64,000 nt of DNA from Bdellovibrionales bacterium (GCA_018266355.1 JAFEAP010000023.1:1-64000), one strand, 5' to 3'; shown: positions 36,881 to 46,917, counted from the first letter of the stretch. The notes: a model not told the origin generated them from the sequence alone. Numbers and translations are program-made.

Positions 36881-37005
36881 CTAGCCATTTGTGCGCTTCG
36901 GTTCTCTTCGGTGAGTGGGTTTGTCTCTCAAAGCGGCCGAATTCTTTTGGCTTATCGAGGGGAAAGTCACGGAGTCGGCGGACGGAAGCGCACAAATGGC
37001 TAGGG
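36879..37005. repeat. 127-bp element with exact 21-bp terminal inverted repeats
   Basis: Positions 36879-36899 and 36985-37005 are perfect inverted copies (CCCTAGCCATTTGTGCGCTT plus one base). The enclosed 85 bases show further weak dyad symmetry. The right arm abuts the stop codon of the gene at 37006, and the left arm overlaps the terminator arm by two bases. It looks like a REP/BIME- or MITE-like mobile palindrome; no target duplication is evident. It contains no gene. Confidence 0.6.
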
Positions 37006-37206
37006 CTAGCCTGCGCGCTTCCGGGCGAGGGGGGATTTCGCGATCCATTCGGCGAGGACGATCGCGGCTTTGCGGGGTTCGCGGATCGCCTTATCGGCGA
37101 TTTTTTGGCGCAAAACGTCGATCTCCGCGCGGAGAACCGTCGGGTCCTTCGCGCGGAGATCGGTGGTCGTTGGGGCAACTTTGGGGCCGGACTTAGGCGA
37201 CTTCAT
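37006..37206 (-). CDS. Hypothetical protein, 66 aa
   Basis: A small, basic, helical protein: LRAEIDVLRQKIADKAIREP is an amphipathic heptad stretch, followed by RKAAIVLAEWIAKSPLARKRAG. It overlaps the end of the upstream gene by 14 bases, so the two are co-translated. No family recognised. It is followed directly by the 127-bp repeat element and then a terminator. Confidence 0.65.
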   Translation of the reverse strand: MKSPKSGPKVAPTTTDLRAKDPTVLRAEIDVLRQKIADKAIREPRKAAIVLAEWIAKSPLARKRAG

Positions 37207-37432
37207 GAAGGGAGTCGTTCCCCGGCTCGATCAGAATTTTTTCGATTTCCGCGTCGGTGGAGGCGGCTTGGTTGATCTCGGCTTCGGTCACGGAGCCGAC
37301 GAAAACCTCTTCGTCCACGAGCGAGAACGCGTACCAGCGATCGCCCATCTTTTGATAGAGGACGTCGACCGTCTTCACGGTTTCATCGGAGTTGTTCGCG
37401 TTTTGGATTTGGATCGTGTTTTTCTTGGCCAT
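37193..37432 (-). CDS. Hypothetical protein, 79 aa
   Basis: A small acidic soluble protein starting MAKKNTIQIQNANNSDETVK, with GGAGGG upstream of the start. The core KMGDRWYAFSLVDEEVFVG looks like a compact beta sheet. Co-transcribed with the 66-aa gene. No family recognised; both look lineage-specific. Confidence 0.7.
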   Translation of the reverse strand: MAKKNTIQIQNANNSDETVKTVDVLYQKMGDRWYAFSLVDEEVFVGSVTEAEINQAASTDAEIEKILIEPGNDSLHEVA

Positions 37433-37598
37433 CGTCTAACCCTCCTGGTTTCCGAGTTGTGCCAGCGTTGCGCTGACATCCCTCTCTTCGGAGCTCGGGG
37501 GGGAACTTTAACGGGAAACGTTTGCCGCCCTCATTTTCTTCTGGGCGGGGGCGTGGGGGGAGATCCGGCTGGCAATATTTGCCGGGTCGTCGTACTCG

Positions 37599-38840
37599 AT
37601 GCCTCCTATGTGGGCCTATTTACGTTCGATGAAGCTGACGACCTGGATCTTTATCGCCCTGATCGCGGGATTCCTGATCGGCGTTTACGCGCCTGAGGCC
37701 GGCCATGCGATCAAACCGTTCCGGACCGTTTTTCTGAACGGCATCAAGTGCATCATCGCGCCGCTCATCTTCGGCTCGATCGTAACGGGCATCGCCTCCG
37801 CGGGGAGCGTCTCGAGCCTCGGACGGACGGGCTTCCGCGCGATCCTCTATTTCGAAATCGCCACTACCCTCGCGCTCGTGATCGGCCTCATCGCGGTGAA
37901 CCTCCTGCGTCCGGGCGACGGGCTCCACATCGAGCACAATATCCCCGAGTCGGTCACCGCCGCGGCCCAGGCGAAGCTCTCCTTCGGAGGATTCGTCGAG
38001 CACCTCCTTCCGCACAATTTCGCCGAGGCGATCGTGAACGGGGACGTGCTCCAGATCGTCCTCTTCTCCTCGATTTTCGGGATCGCGGTGATGATCGCGG
38101 GCGAGAAAGGGAAGCCGGTCCTTCATTTCTGCGAGGGCCTCGTCGCCGTCATGTTCAAGTTCACCGAACTCGTGATGACGCTCGCGCCCCTCGGCGTCGG
38201 CGCGGCGATGGCGGGCTCGGTCGCCGAACACGGATGGCGGGTGATCATCCCGATGGGGAAACTCATCGGTTCGCTTTACCTCGCGCTCGCGGTTTTCCTC
38301 GTCGCCGTCGGATTACCTGCGCTCCGGTGGGCCCGGGTGAACATCCGTGCGTTCTTCCGCGAGCTCCGTCCGACGATCACCCTCGCGTTCGCGACGACCT
38401 CGAGCGAGTCGGCTTATCCGGCCGCGCTCGAGTCGCTCGAGAAAATGGGCGTGCCGAATCGGATCGCGAGCTTCGTGCTCCCCCTCGGCTATTCGTTCAA
38501 TCTCGACGGGTCGACTCTTTACCTCGCCATGGCGTCCGTATTCATCGCGCAGGCTTCCGGGATCGAGCTTTCGATCGGGACCCAAATCACGATGATGCTC
38601 ACGCTCATGCTCACCACGAAAGGCGTCGCCGCGGTTCCGCGCGCGTCGCTCGTCGTGCTCTCGGGCACGCTCGTCGCGTTCGGTCTGCCGCTCGAAGGGA
38701 TCGCGCTCATCATAGGCGTCGACGAGTTCATGGACATGGGCCGCACGGCGGTGAACTTGATCGGGAACTGCGTCGCGACCACCGTCGTTTCGAGATGGGA
38801 AGGGACTTCGCTCAAGAAAGAGTTTCGGGCGGCTTCCTAA
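37599..38840 (+). CDS. Sodium:dicarboxylate symporter (DAACS/GltP-DctA family)
   Basis: A 413-residue transporter with eight membrane spans and two re-entrant loops. The family signature TTSSESAYPAALESLEKMGVP is the Ser-rich loop, and SFNLDGSTLYLAMASVFIAQ lies in span 7. It imports C4-dicarboxylates or glutamate/aspartate with Na+ or H+. The start is unclear: ATGs at 37599, 37608 and 37629 are all in frame without a strong ribosome site. It precedes the kdp locus by about 110 bases but is not functionally tied to it. Confidence 0.88.
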   Translation: MPPMWAYLRSMKLTTWIFIALIAGFLIGVYAPEAGHAIKPFRTVFLNGIKCIIAPLIFGSIVTGIASAGSVSSLGRTGFRAILYFEIATTLALVIGLIAVNLLRPGDGLHIEHNIPESVTAAAQAKLSFGGFVEHLLPHNFAEAIVNGDVLQIVLFSSIFGIAVMIAGEKGKPVLHFCEGLVAVMFKFTELVMTLAPLGVGAAMAGSVAEHGWRVIIPMGKLIGSLYLALAVFLVAVGLPALRWARVNIRAFFRELRPTITLAFATTSSESAYPAALESLEKMGVPNRIASFVLPLGYSFNLDGSTLYLAMASVFIAQASGIELSIGTQITMMLTLMLTTKGVAAVPRASLVVLSGTLVAFGLPLEGIALIIGVDEFMDMGRTAVNLIGNCVATTVVSRWEGTSLKKEFRAAS

Positions 38841-38912
38841 GACCGCATTCCGGCGAAGGTAAAAACGATCCCTTGATTCCCGACCGCCCGCGAGAGGTGG
38901 GGTGGGCTGATA

Positions 38913-38934
38913 TCTTTACGCGATCTTTATGCGG
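38913..38934 (+). promoter_or_regulatory. Tandem TCTTTAyGCGr boxes upstream of kdp, candidate KdpE site
   Basis: TCTTTACGCGA (38913-38923) is followed without gap by TCTTTATGCGG (38924-38934), an 11-base direct repeat on the same face of the helix. OmpR-family regulators such as KdpE bind tandem T-rich direct repeats, and the site is just before the first gene of the kdp operon. Confidence 0.5.
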
Positions 38935-38953
38935 TCTGCGGGATCCTGTGATC

Positions 38954-39067
38954 ATGAAACGCCGTCCGACTTTATGGCTGGAAATCCTGGTCATCGGCTT
39001 GATCGCCGTGGCGGTCATGCTTTGGGCGTTCGACGTGAACCCGGTTCGGTCCTGGTTCACGCGATAG
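38954..39067 (+). CDS. 37-aa membrane microprotein at the head of the kdp operon
   Basis: MKRRPTLWLEILVIGLIAVA with a single membrane span (about 8-25) and a basic tail ending VRSWFTR. It begins 20 bases after the tandem boxes and ends 12 bases before kdpF. It is not KdpF, which follows. It may be a second small Kdp subunit or regulator; I know of no counterpart. Too short for standard gene callers, but the frame, spacing and topology support it. Confidence 0.6.
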   Translation: MKRRPTLWLEILVIGLIAVAVMLWAFDVNPVRSWFTR

Positions 39068-39079
39068 GAGATCTGATCT

Positions 39080-39163
39080 ATGGGTTTCGTTCTCGGTGGG
39101 GTGCTTTCCGTGGGGCTCCTGGCGTATCTCGTCTACGCGATGTTTTTTCCGGAGAGGTTTTGA
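39080..39163 (+). CDS. kdpF: KdpF, small stabilising subunit
   Basis: A 27-residue single-span peptide, MGFVLGGVLSVGLLAYLVYA then MFFPERF. The YLVYA(M/L)xxPE(R/K)F ending is the KdpF hallmark. KdpF stabilises the KdpABC complex in the inner membrane. Its stop codon is followed at once by the kdpA ATG. Confidence 0.92.
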   Translation: MGFVLGGVLSVGLLAYLVYAMFFPERF

Positions 39164-40813
39164 ATGAACCGCTTCGATTGGATCCAAGTCTTAGTCACGC
39201 TTTTCGTCTTGATCGCCTGCGCGCCCTTGCTCGGCCGATTCTTCCATCGCGTCTTCACGGCGAAGGGCGGTCTCGTCGGTCGCTTCGTCGACGAGTCGGA
39301 GATGGATTGGAAGCGATACGCTTGGTCGGTGATCGTCTTCAACGGGATCGGCCTCGTCGTCGTCTATCTCTTCCAAATCCTCCAGCAGTCACTCCCGCTG
39401 AATCCGGCCGGTCTTCCGGCGGTCACCTGGCATTCGGCGATCAATACCGCGGTCAGTTTCGTCACGAACACGAACTGGCAGGGATACGCCGGCGAAACCA
39501 CGATGAGCTCGCTCACCCAGATGGCCGCGCTCACCGTCCAGAACTTCGTCTCCGCAGCGACCGGCATGGCGGTCGCCGTCGCCCTCATGCGGGGGATGAC
39601 GCGGAAATCGACCGCGGACCTCGGAAACTTCTGGAGCGACCTCGTCCGCGGCACTCTCTATATCTTGCTCCCGTTCTCGGTCGTCTTCTCCCTCGTTCTC
39701 GCGGGCGAAGGCGTCGTGCAGACGTTTTCCTCGAACGTCGAAGTCGTGACCCTCGAAGGCGCGAAGCAGACGATTCCTCTCGGTCCGGCCGCGTCCCAAA
39801 TCGCGATCAAGCAGCTCGGCACGAACGGGGGCGGGTTTTTCAATACGAACAGCGCGTTTCCGCTCGAGAACCCGACTCCGCTCTCGAATTGGCTCGAGAT
39901 GCTCGCGATTCTCCTGCTCCCCGCGGGTTTCGCGCTTTCGTTCGGGGAGTTCGCCGGTTCCCGCCGACAAGGGTGGGCGCTTTTCGCGGCCATGCTCGTC
40001 TTTCTCGTCGGCGCGCTCGGCGTTTCGCTCTGGTCGGAGTTCGGCGGTCATCCCGCCTTTCCGGGAGTGGCCTGGATGGAAGGGAAGGAGACCCGATTCG
40101 GCGTCGTGAACAGCGTGATTTGGTCGGTCTTCACGACCGCCGCTTCGAACGGTTCCGTGAACGCGATGCACTCTTCGCTTACGCCGCTCGCCGGGGGCGT
40201 CTCGATGTTCCTCATCATGCTCGGCGAGATCGTGTTCGGCGGGCTCGGCTCGGGGCTTTACGGTATGATCCTTTTCGCGATCCTGACCGTTTTCATCGCT
40301 GGCCTCATGGTCGGTCGTTCGCCCGAGTATCTCGGAAAGAAAATCGAAGCGCGGGAAATCCAGATGGCGATCCTCGCGGTGCTCCTGCCGAGCGCGGTCG
40401 TATTGATCGGGACCGCGGCCTCCGTCGTCCTCCCCGCGGGACTTTCGAGCCTTTCGGCCGCGGGTCCTCACGGTTTCAGCGAGATCCTTTACGCGCTCAC
40501 GTCGGCGGCGAACAATAACGGTTCCGCTTTTGCGGGGCTGAACGCGAATACCCCGTACTATAACCTGCTCCTCGCCTTCGCGATGCTCGTCGGAAGATTC
40601 GGGGTGATCTTCCCGGTGCTGGCGATCGCGGGTAACCTCGCCGGAAAAAAAATAGCTCCCGCGTCTTCGGGCACGTTCGCGACCGATTCCCCGCTCTTCG
40701 TGCTCCTGCTGGTCGGAGTGATCTTGATCGTCGGCGGATTGACCTTTTTCCCGGCGCTCGTCCTCGGACCGATCGTCGAACACCTCCTGATCCTCGGCGG
40801 CCGCACGTTCTGA
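39164..40813 (+). CDS. kdpA: Potassium-transporting ATPase subunit A
   Basis: A 549-residue channel-like subunit that binds and conducts K+. Selectivity-filter-like repeats are visible: [29 protein letters not shown] and [11 protein letters not shown], one for each of four pore loops. About ten membrane spans; length is standard. Follows kdpF with no gap. Confidence 0.97.
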   Translation: MNRFDWIQVLVTLFVLIACAPLLGRFFHRVFTAKGGLVGRFVDESEMDWKRYAWSVIVFNGIGLVVVYLFQILQQSLPLNPAGLPAVTWHSAINTAVSFVTNTNWQGYAGETTMSSLTQMAALTVQNFVSAATGMAVAVALMRGMTRKSTADLGNFWSDLVRGTLYILLPFSVVFSLVLAGEGVVQTFSSNVEVVTLEGAKQTIPLGPAASQIAIKQLGTNGGGFFNTNSAFPLENPTPLSNWLEMLAILLLPAGFALSFGEFAGSRRQGWALFAAMLVFLVGALGVSLWSEFGGHPAFPGVAWMEGKETRFGVVNSVIWSVFTTAASNGSVNAMHSSLTPLAGGVSMFLIMLGEIVFGGLGSGLYGMILFAILTVFIAGLMVGRSPEYLGKKIEAREIQMAILAVLLPSAVVLIGTAASVVLPAGLSSLSAAGPHGFSEILYALTSAANNNGSAFAGLNANTPYYNLLLAFAMLVGRFGVIFPVLAIAGNLAGKKIAPASSGTFATDSPLFVLLLVGVILIVGGLTFFPALVLGPIVEHLLILGGRTF

Positions 40814-40833
40814 CCGCTCTCCCGGAGTCCTTT

Positions 40834-42909
40834 ATGACCGAAAAGAAAGAATCCTCGCTCTTCGAAAAAAAACTGATCGCGCCTGCCATAAGGGACGCAT
40901 TCAAGAAACTCGATCCTCGGTCTCTCGTAAAGAATCCGGTGATGTTCATCACAGCGATCGGGGCGACGTTGACGACCCTCGAATTCGCCTTCGCGACGCG
41001 GTCCCGCTTCAATCTCCAGATCGCGGTTTGGCTATGGTTCACCGTTCTCTTCGCGAATTTCTCGGAAGCGATCGCCGAAGGCCGAGGGAAGGCCCAAGCC
41101 GAAAGTCTTCGTAAGACGAAGACCACCGCGAAGGCCCGGCTTCTGAAAGGCAAAACCGAAACCGTCGTGAACGCGACGGACCTTCGCAAAGGGGACCTCG
41201 TCGTCTGCGAAAGCGGAGACCTCATCCCGGGCGACGGCGAAGTCGCCGAAGGGATCGCGACGGTCGACGAGTCGGCGATTACCGGGGAATCCGCGCCCGT
41301 CGTGCGCGAAGCGGGGGGAGATCGCAGCGCGGTGACCGGAGGCACCCGGGTGCTTTCGGACCGGATCGTCGTGCGGATCACGACCGAAACGGGCGACGGG
41401 TTCATCGATCGGATGATCCGGCTCGTCGAGGGCGCGAAGCGCCAGAAAACTCCGAACGAAATCGCACTCAATATCCTGCTCGCCGGGCTCACCCTCATCT
41501 TTCTGCTCGCCGTCGGGAGCCTCAAGCTTTTCGCCGACTACTCGGGCATGGCCGCGGGTCAGGATCTCTCCGGCGTCGTCACCATGCCGGTCCTCATCTC
41601 CCTTCTGGTCTGTCTCATTCCGACGACGATCGGCGGACTCCTCTCTGCGATCGGCATCAGCGGAATGGACCGGCTCATCCGCAAGAACGTGGTCGCGATG
41701 TCGGGGCGCGCAGTGGAGGCGGCGGGAGACATCGACGTCCTCCTGCTCGACAAAACGGGGACGATCACCCTCGGAAACCGGATGGCCGCCGACTTTTTCC
41801 CCGCGCCGGGAGTCGCGGGCAAAGCGCTCGCCGAACGTTCCCAGCTCGCCTCCCTCGCAGACGAGACGCCGGAAGGCCGTTCGATCGTCGTGCTGGCGAA
41901 GGAGAAATACTCGCTGCGCGCCGACCATTACGACGCGAAACACACGGATTTCGTTCCTTTTACCGCGCAGACACGGATGAGCGGAATCGATCTCGAGGAA
42001 AACGGGCGCACGACGCGCATCCGGAAGGGGGCCGCGGACGCCGTCGCGAAGTTCGTCGCCGAGCTCGGCGGCCGCATGCCCGCCGAGACGAAGGCGGAAG
42101 TCGATCGCATCGGGCGCCTCGGAGGCACTCCGCTCGTGGTTTGCGAAGAAGCTTCGATCCTCGGCGTGATCTACTTGAAAGACGTCGTGAAAGGGGGCAT
42201 CCGCGAGAGGTTCGCCGAACTTCGCCAGATGGGGATCCGCACGGTCATGATCACCGGTGACAATCCGCTCACCGCCGCGGCGATCGCGGCCGAGGCGGGG
42301 GTCGACGATTTCATCGCCGAAGCGACGCCGGAGGATAAACTCCGGAAGATCCGCTCAGAGCAGGAGCGGGGACATCTCGTCGCGATGACCGGCGACGGCA
42401 CGAACGACGCTCCGGCGCTCGCCCAAGCCGACGTCGGGGTCGCGATGAACAGCGGGACCCAGGCCGCGCGCGAAGCCGGGAACATGGTCGACCTCGATTC
42501 GAGTCCGACGAAGCTGATCGAGATCGTCGAGACCGGGAAACAGCTGCTTATGACCCGGGGTTCGCTCACGACGTTCAGCATCGCGAACGACGTCGCGAAA
42601 TACTTCGCGATCATCCCCGCGCTCTTCGCCACGCTTTACGCGACGGGCGGAGGGGTGGGGCCCCTTTCCCGGCTGAACGTCATGGGACTCGCGACGCCGG
42701 AGAGCGCGATCCTGAGCGCCGTGATTTTCAACGCGATCGTGATCGTTTTTCTGATCCCGCTCGCCCTTCGAGGTGTGAAGTACCGTCCTCTCGGCGCGGC
42801 CGCGATCCTGCGGAGGAACATCCTCGTCTACGGTCTCGGCGGGCTCGTCGCCCCGTTCATCGGAATAAAACTCATCGACCTCGCCCTGCAGGCCGGAGGC
42901 TTCGTATGA
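40834..42909 (+). CDS. kdpB: Potassium-transporting ATPase subunit B (P-type)
   Basis: A 691-residue P-type ATPase, the energy-coupling subunit. Phosphorylated D306 lies in DKTGTITLG; other marks are TGES in AITGESAPV, the membrane motif [15 protein letters not shown], and the hinge [21 protein letters not shown]. The N-terminal [13 protein letters not shown] is typical. Overlaps kdpC by four bases. Confidence 0.97.
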   Translation: MTEKKESSLFEKKLIAPAIRDAFKKLDPRSLVKNPVMFITAIGATLTTLEFAFATRSRFNLQIAVWLWFTVLFANFSEAIAEGRGKAQAESLRKTKTTAKARLLKGKTETVVNATDLRKGDLVVCESGDLIPGDGEVAEGIATVDESAITGESAPVVREAGGDRSAVTGGTRVLSDRIVVRITTETGDGFIDRMIRLVEGAKRQKTPNEIALNILLAGLTLIFLLAVGSLKLFADYSGMAAGQDLSGVVTMPVLISLLVCLIPTTIGGLLSAIGISGMDRLIRKNVVAMSGRAVEAAGDIDVLLLDKTGTITLGNRMAADFFPAPGVAGKALAERSQLASLADETPEGRSIVVLAKEKYSLRADHYDAKHTDFVPFTAQTRMSGIDLEENGRTTRIRKGAADAVAKFVAELGGRMPAETKAEVDRIGRLGGTPLVVCEEASILGVIYLKDVVKGGIRERFAELRQMGIRTVMITGDNPLTAAAIAAEAGVDDFIAEATPEDKLRKIRSEQERGHLVAMTGDGTNDAPALAQADVGVAMNSGTQAAREAGNMVDLDSSPTKLIEIVETGKQLLMTRGSLTTFSIANDVAKYFAIIPALFATLYATGGGVGPLSRLNVMGLATPESAILSAVIFNAIVIVFLIPLALRGVKYRPLGAAAILRRNILVYGLGGLVAPFIGIKLIDLALQAGGFV

Positions 42910-43439
42910 AGGACTTGAAAATCGGGTTGCTCGTTTTCCTCTTTCTCACGCTCGTTACCGGTTTCGCCTATCCCCTCACGATCGACCGTCTCGCGAACGA
43001 GATGTTTTCCGATCGGGCCCGGGGATCGATCGTGTTGCGTGACGGAAAACCGATCGGTTCGCTCCTCCTCGGGCAGGAGTTCAAACGTCCGGAGTACTTC
43101 TGGGGTCGTCCGTCGGCGGTCGCTTTCCAGCCCCTTCCCTCGGGAGGATCGAACCTTTCCGGATCGAGCGAGGCGCTTCGGAAGCAGATCGACGACCGAA
43201 AGAAGGAAGGAAGGACCGGAGACCTGCTCTTCGCTTCGGCGAGCGGCGTCGATCCCGAGATCTCGCCGGAATCGGCCTTCGCTCAGATTCCACGGATCGC
43301 CGCCGCGCGGAAACTCGGCGCGGAGACGCTCGCGCGACTCGTCGAGGCGAACGTCGCGGAGCGTACCCTCGGCTTCCTCGGGGAACGCCGGGTGAACGTT
43401 CTCCGGCTGAATCTGGCGCTCGATCGGCTAAGGGAGTAG
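42906..43439 (+). CDS. kdpC: Potassium-transporting ATPase subunit C
   Basis: A 177-residue subunit with one membrane span at the start (about 7-28) and a periplasmic domain. [31 protein letters not shown] and [20 protein letters not shown] are the conserved KdpC blocks. Translation is coupled to kdpB through an ATGA overlap. Confidence 0.96.
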   Translation: MKDLKIGLLVFLFLTLVTGFAYPLTIDRLANEMFSDRARGSIVLRDGKPIGSLLLGQEFKRPEYFWGRPSAVAFQPLPSGGSNLSGSSEALRKQIDDRKKEGRTGDLLFASASGVDPEISPESAFAQIPRIAAARKLGAETLARLVEANVAERTLGFLGERRVNVLRLNLALDRLRE

Positions 43440-43449
43440 GTTCGGAAGC

Positions 43450-46143
43450 GTGACCCGGAACGACGACGACGCACGACCGAATCCCGACGATCTCCTGCGC
43501 GGAGTACTGCGCGGAGAACGGGAGGAGGCGCGCGGAAAGCTCCGCGTCTTTTTCGGGATGTGCCCCGGCGTCGGAAAGACCTATGCGATGCTCCGGACGG
43601 CCCGCGAGGCCCGCGCGGCGGGAGTCGACGTCGCAATCGGCGTGATCGAGCATCACGGACGCGAGGAGACGAAGGCCATGATGGCGGGCTTTCGCGTGAT
43701 CGCGAAACGCGCGATCGAATACCAGGGAACTCGGATCGAGGAAATGGACCTCGACCGGATCCTCGACGAACGTCCGCCCCTCGTTCTCGTCGACGAACTC
43801 GCGCATACGAACGCTCCCGGTAGCCGGCACCCTAAGCGTTATCAGGACGTCGAGGAACTCCTTCGGAACGGGATCGACGTTTATACGACGTTGAACGTCC
43901 AGCACGTCGCGAGCCGGGCCGATCTCGTATATCAGATCACTCACGTGCCCGTCCGCGAAACGGTTCCCGATTCGATCCTCGAGATGGCGAACCAGATCGA
44001 ACTCATCGACCTCTCGACGGAGGAGCTCCTCAAGCGACTCCACGAGGGAAAAGTATATCTCGGCGATCGTGCCGATCGCGCCGCGGAAAATTTCTTCAAG
44101 GAAGAAAAGCTCACGGCGCTCCGGGAACTCGCGCTGCGATTCACCGCCGAAAAGGTCGACGACCAGCTCAAACGGCACATGACCGAGAAGCGGATCCTGG
44201 GTCCGTGGAACACGAACGAACGGCTCCTCGTCGCGATCAGCCACAGTCCGTTCTCGGGGCGCCTGATCCGGGCGACTCGCCGGAAGGCCTACACGCTCGA
44301 GGCGCCGTGGATCGCCCTTCACGTCGACTCGGGCCAGCCGCTCGGACACGACGATCAGACCATGCTCGCGAAAAATATCGAGCTCGCGCGCGAGCTCGGG
44401 GCCGAGGTGATCTCCACCCGCGACCGCGAAGTCGCGCGCGCGATCAACCGGGTCGTGCGCGAGAAGAACGTCACCCAAATCGTGATGGGAAGGCCGGATC
44501 GTCGATTCGGCGATTTCTTCGCCGGCGGAACGCTCCTCGATCAACTCCTCGCGGAATCGAGCGAAGTGGACATCCACGTACTCCGGCACGCGAGGCGGTC
44601 GGCTCACCGGATCCGGTACGACCGAATGCGCGCTCGATTGACGCGGATCTACGAAACGTTCGATTTTTTCCCTTATTGGACGTCGGCGATCTTTCTCGGC
44701 GTCGTCGTTTGCGCCGGATACGGCATCGAGGGATGGATCGGCTATCGCGCGGTCGGCTACCTTTTTCTCGCCTCGATCCTCTTGATCTCTTTCTTGACGA
44801 GTCTCGGCCCGACGCTCGTTTCCGCCGCGCTGAGCGCGGTGGCTTGGAACTACCTTTTCATCCCTCCGCGCTTCACTTTCGCGATCAACGAGCCGGAGGA
44901 TTACATGATGTGCGGCGCCTATTTCGTCGTCGCGATCACGGCCGGCGTCCTCACTTCCCGGATCCGCGCCCAGGAACGAGACCTGCTCGTTCGGGAAAAA
45001 CGGGCGAAGATCCTTTACGATTTCTCGAGGGCCCTCGCCGACGCGAACGGGGAGGCCCAGCTCGCCGGCCGGGCGGCCGAATCGATCCGAGGACTCTTCG
45101 GGATTTCCGCGGCGGCGCTGCTCGTCGGCGAGGATGGCCAAATGCTCGCCGAGCGCCCATGCCATCTCGCCGAGTTCGTCGTCGACGATCGCGCGTACGC
45201 GGTCGCCGCGTGGTCGTTGAAGAACCGGAAGCGCGCGGGATTCGGCACGGAGACGCTCGCATCCTCGGGCTGCCTCAGCATTCCGCTCGTCGGGAAGAAG
45301 GACGCGATCGGGGTGCTCCTTCTCGTCCGGGGCGAAAAGGTCGCGCCTTTCACGATCGAGCAGGACGCGCTCCTCGATACGATCGCTTCGCATCTCGCGA
45401 TCGCGCTCGAGCGGGAGCGGTTCGAAAAGAGCGCGCGCATGACGGAGGTCTTCGAAGAATCCGAAAAACTTCATCAGGCGATCTTGAACTCCGTTTCCCA
45501 CGAGCTGCGGACGCCGCTCGCCGCGATCGTCGGGGCCGCGAGCGCCCTCGGCGATTCGCGCGTACTGGAAACGCCGGATTCCCGGGAGGCGATCCTCGAG
45601 GACTTGTCCCAATCGGCGGAGCGACTGAATCGCATCGTCGAGAACCTCCTCGATATGTCGCGGATTTCGGGCGGCGTCCTCAGTATCCGGAAAGACTTGT
45701 TCGACTGGACCGAAGCCCTCCATTCGTCGCTCGCACGTCTCCGTCGCGCGATGCCCGGTCGTCGCGTCGAATTCACGGAGGGCGAGGAAGCGCTCGTGCA
45801 GGGGGATCATCGCCTGCTCGAACATGTCCTGATGAACCTGCTCGCGAACGCCCACGCCTATTCGCCGGATTCCGAGCCGATCGAGGTTTTCGTCGGCGGG
45901 CGCGGAGGATACGCGGTGCTCGAGGTCTCCGACCGCGGTCGAGGCGTGCCCGACGAGATGAAAAACAAAATCTTCGACCGTTTCTTCCGAATTCCCGGAA
46001 CGCCGGCGGGCGGCACGGGACTCGGACTTTCGATCGCGCGCTCGATCGTCGAGGCGCACGGCGGGGAAATCACCGTGCACGACCGATCGAACGGGGGAGG
46101 GAGCACGTTCCGCGTGCGGATCCCGATTTGGAGGCGAACGTGA
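43450..46143 (+). CDS. kdpD: Sensor histidine kinase KdpD
   Basis: An 897-residue K+-responsive kinase with a GTG start. In order: KdpD N-terminal domain with Walker A GMCPGVGKT (36-44), universal-stress-like domain (about 255-375), four membrane spans (about 405-500), GAF domain (about 515-660), and HisKA with H684 in SVSHELRTPLAA, then HATPase with GGTGLGLSIARSIVEAHGG. It phosphorylates KdpE under K+ limitation. Overlaps kdpE by GTGA. Confidence 0.96.
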   Translation: MTRNDDDARPNPDDLLRGVLRGEREEARGKLRVFFGMCPGVGKTYAMLRTAREARAAGVDVAIGVIEHHGREETKAMMAGFRVIAKRAIEYQGTRIEEMDLDRILDERPPLVLVDELAHTNAPGSRHPKRYQDVEELLRNGIDVYTTLNVQHVASRADLVYQITHVPVRETVPDSILEMANQIELIDLSTEELLKRLHEGKVYLGDRADRAAENFFKEEKLTALRELALRFTAEKVDDQLKRHMTEKRILGPWNTNERLLVAISHSPFSGRLIRATRRKAYTLEAPWIALHVDSGQPLGHDDQTMLAKNIELARELGAEVISTRDREVARAINRVVREKNVTQIVMGRPDRRFGDFFAGGTLLDQLLAESSEVDIHVLRHARRSAHRIRYDRMRARLTRIYETFDFFPYWTSAIFLGVVVCAGYGIEGWIGYRAVGYLFLASILLISFLTSLGPTLVSAALSAVAWNYLFIPPRFTFAINEPEDYMMCGAYFVVAITAGVLTSRIRAQERDLLVREKRAKILYDFSRALADANGEAQLAGRAAESIRGLFGISAAALLVGEDGQMLAERPCHLAEFVVDDRAYAVAAWSLKNRKRAGFGTETLASSGCLSIPLVGKKDAIGVLLLVRGEKVAPFTIEQDALLDTIASHLAIALERERFEKSARMTEVFEESEKLHQAILNSVSHELRTPLAAIVGAASALGDSRVLETPDSREAILEDLSQSAERLNRIVENLLDMSRISGGVLSIRKDLFDWTEALHSSLARLRRAMPGRRVEFTEGEEALVQGDHRLLEHVLMNLLANAHAYSPDSEPIEVFVGGRGGYAVLEVSDRGRGVPDEMKNKIFDRFFRIPGTPAGGTGLGLSIARSIVEAHGGEITVHDRSNGGGSTFRVRIPIWRRT

Positions 46144-46835
46144 ACGAAAACGCGAAACGGCGGATTCTCGTCGTCGACGACGAAGACTCGATTCGGCGGG
46201 TCCTGCGCGCGACCCTTTCCTCCCACGGATACGAAGTGCGCGAGGCGGTGAACGCGGCCGAGGCGCTCCAGTTCGCGATCGAATTCCGTCCGGAGCTCGT
46301 GATTCTCGATCTCGGCCTGCCGGATCGGCCGGGGGCGGAGGTCTTGAAGAGCATCCGCGGCTGGTCGAGCGTCCCGATCCTGATCCTGACCGCGCACGAT
46401 TCGGAATCGGAAAAGGTGAACGCGCTCGACGCGGGCGCGGACGACTACCTCACGAAACCGTTCAGCGTCGCCGAGCTGCTTGCGCGCCTCCGGGTCGCGT
46501 TCCGTCACCGCTCCGGAACGAAGGACGGAGAGCCGGCGCGATTCGGAAAACTCGAGGTCGATCTGGACGGGCATCGCGTTCGGGTCGACGGAAAGGACGT
46601 CCACTTGACGGTGACGGAGTTCGAGATCTTGCGCGTGCTCCTGAAGTTCGCCGGCAAGGTCGTCACCCACCGGAACCTCCTGAAGGAAATCTGGGGACCG
46701 AATTCGGTCGAACATACGCAATACCTGCGCGTGTACGTCGGTCAGCTGCGGAAGAAGCTCCGCGTGGCGGGCGATGCGGCGGAGCGGATCGTGACCGAGC
46801 CGGGCGTCGGTTATCGATTCGAAATCACGGCGTGA
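46140..46835 (+). CDS. kdpE: Response regulator KdpE
   Basis: A 231-residue OmpR-family regulator beginning at GTG 46140 within the kdpD stop. Receiver: DDED, phospho-acceptor D57 in LVILDLGLPDRPG, lysine in YLTKPF. DNA-binding: GKVVTHRNLLKEIWGP and QYLRVYVGQLRKKL, both typical of KdpE. It should activate the kdpF operon, probably through the tandem boxes near 38913. Confidence 0.95.
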   Translation: MNENAKRRILVVDDEDSIRRVLRATLSSHGYEVREAVNAAEALQFAIEFRPELVILDLGLPDRPGAEVLKSIRGWSSVPILILTAHDSESEKVNALDAGADDYLTKPFSVAELLARLRVAFRHRSGTKDGEPARFGKLEVDLDGHRVRVDGKDVHLTVTEFEILRVLLKFAGKVVTHRNLLKEIWGPNSVEHTQYLRVYVGQLRKKLRVAGDAAERIVTEPGVGYRFEITA

Positions 46836-46903
46836 CTATTTCCGTGCGTGGCACGGTCGATTACGGTGTGACTATTTCCGTGCGTGGCACGGTCGATTAC
46901 GGT
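46832..46903. repeat. 36-bp tandem duplication between convergent genes
   Basis: Two identical 36-base units begin at 46832 and 46868. Each holds the small hairpin CCGTGCGTGGCACGG. The kdpE stop lies in unit 1 and the stop of the convergent gene in unit 2, so the duplication only lengthens the intergenic gap. Confidence 0.85.
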
Positions 46904-46917
46904 GTGACCGTAATCGA
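46893..46917. terminator. Perfect hairpin at the end of the minus-strand gene
   Basis: TCGATTACGGT and ACCGTAATCGA form a perfect 11-bp stem with loop GTG. No T run follows, so it may act as a bidirectional barrier with the neighbouring CCGTGC hairpins. Confidence 0.5.

Noticed and set aside
36867..37178. Frames on both strands across the 127-bp repeat with SHLCASV and TEAHKWLG phrases
   Set aside because: They arise from the two inverted arms read on opposite strands; no ribosome sites, and the terminator lies in the middle of one.
43081..46080. A minus-strand open frame of 999 codons across kdpD
   Set aside because: It is exactly antisense to kdpD, which has full motifs; long antisense frames are expected at high GC with RNY-type codon use. 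The translation is Arg/Asp/Glu-rich with no family features.
46849..46864. TGGCAC within the 36-bp repeat, as a sigma-54 -24 element
   Set aside because: No TTGC-like -12 element at the right spacing, and it lies between the ends of convergent genes.
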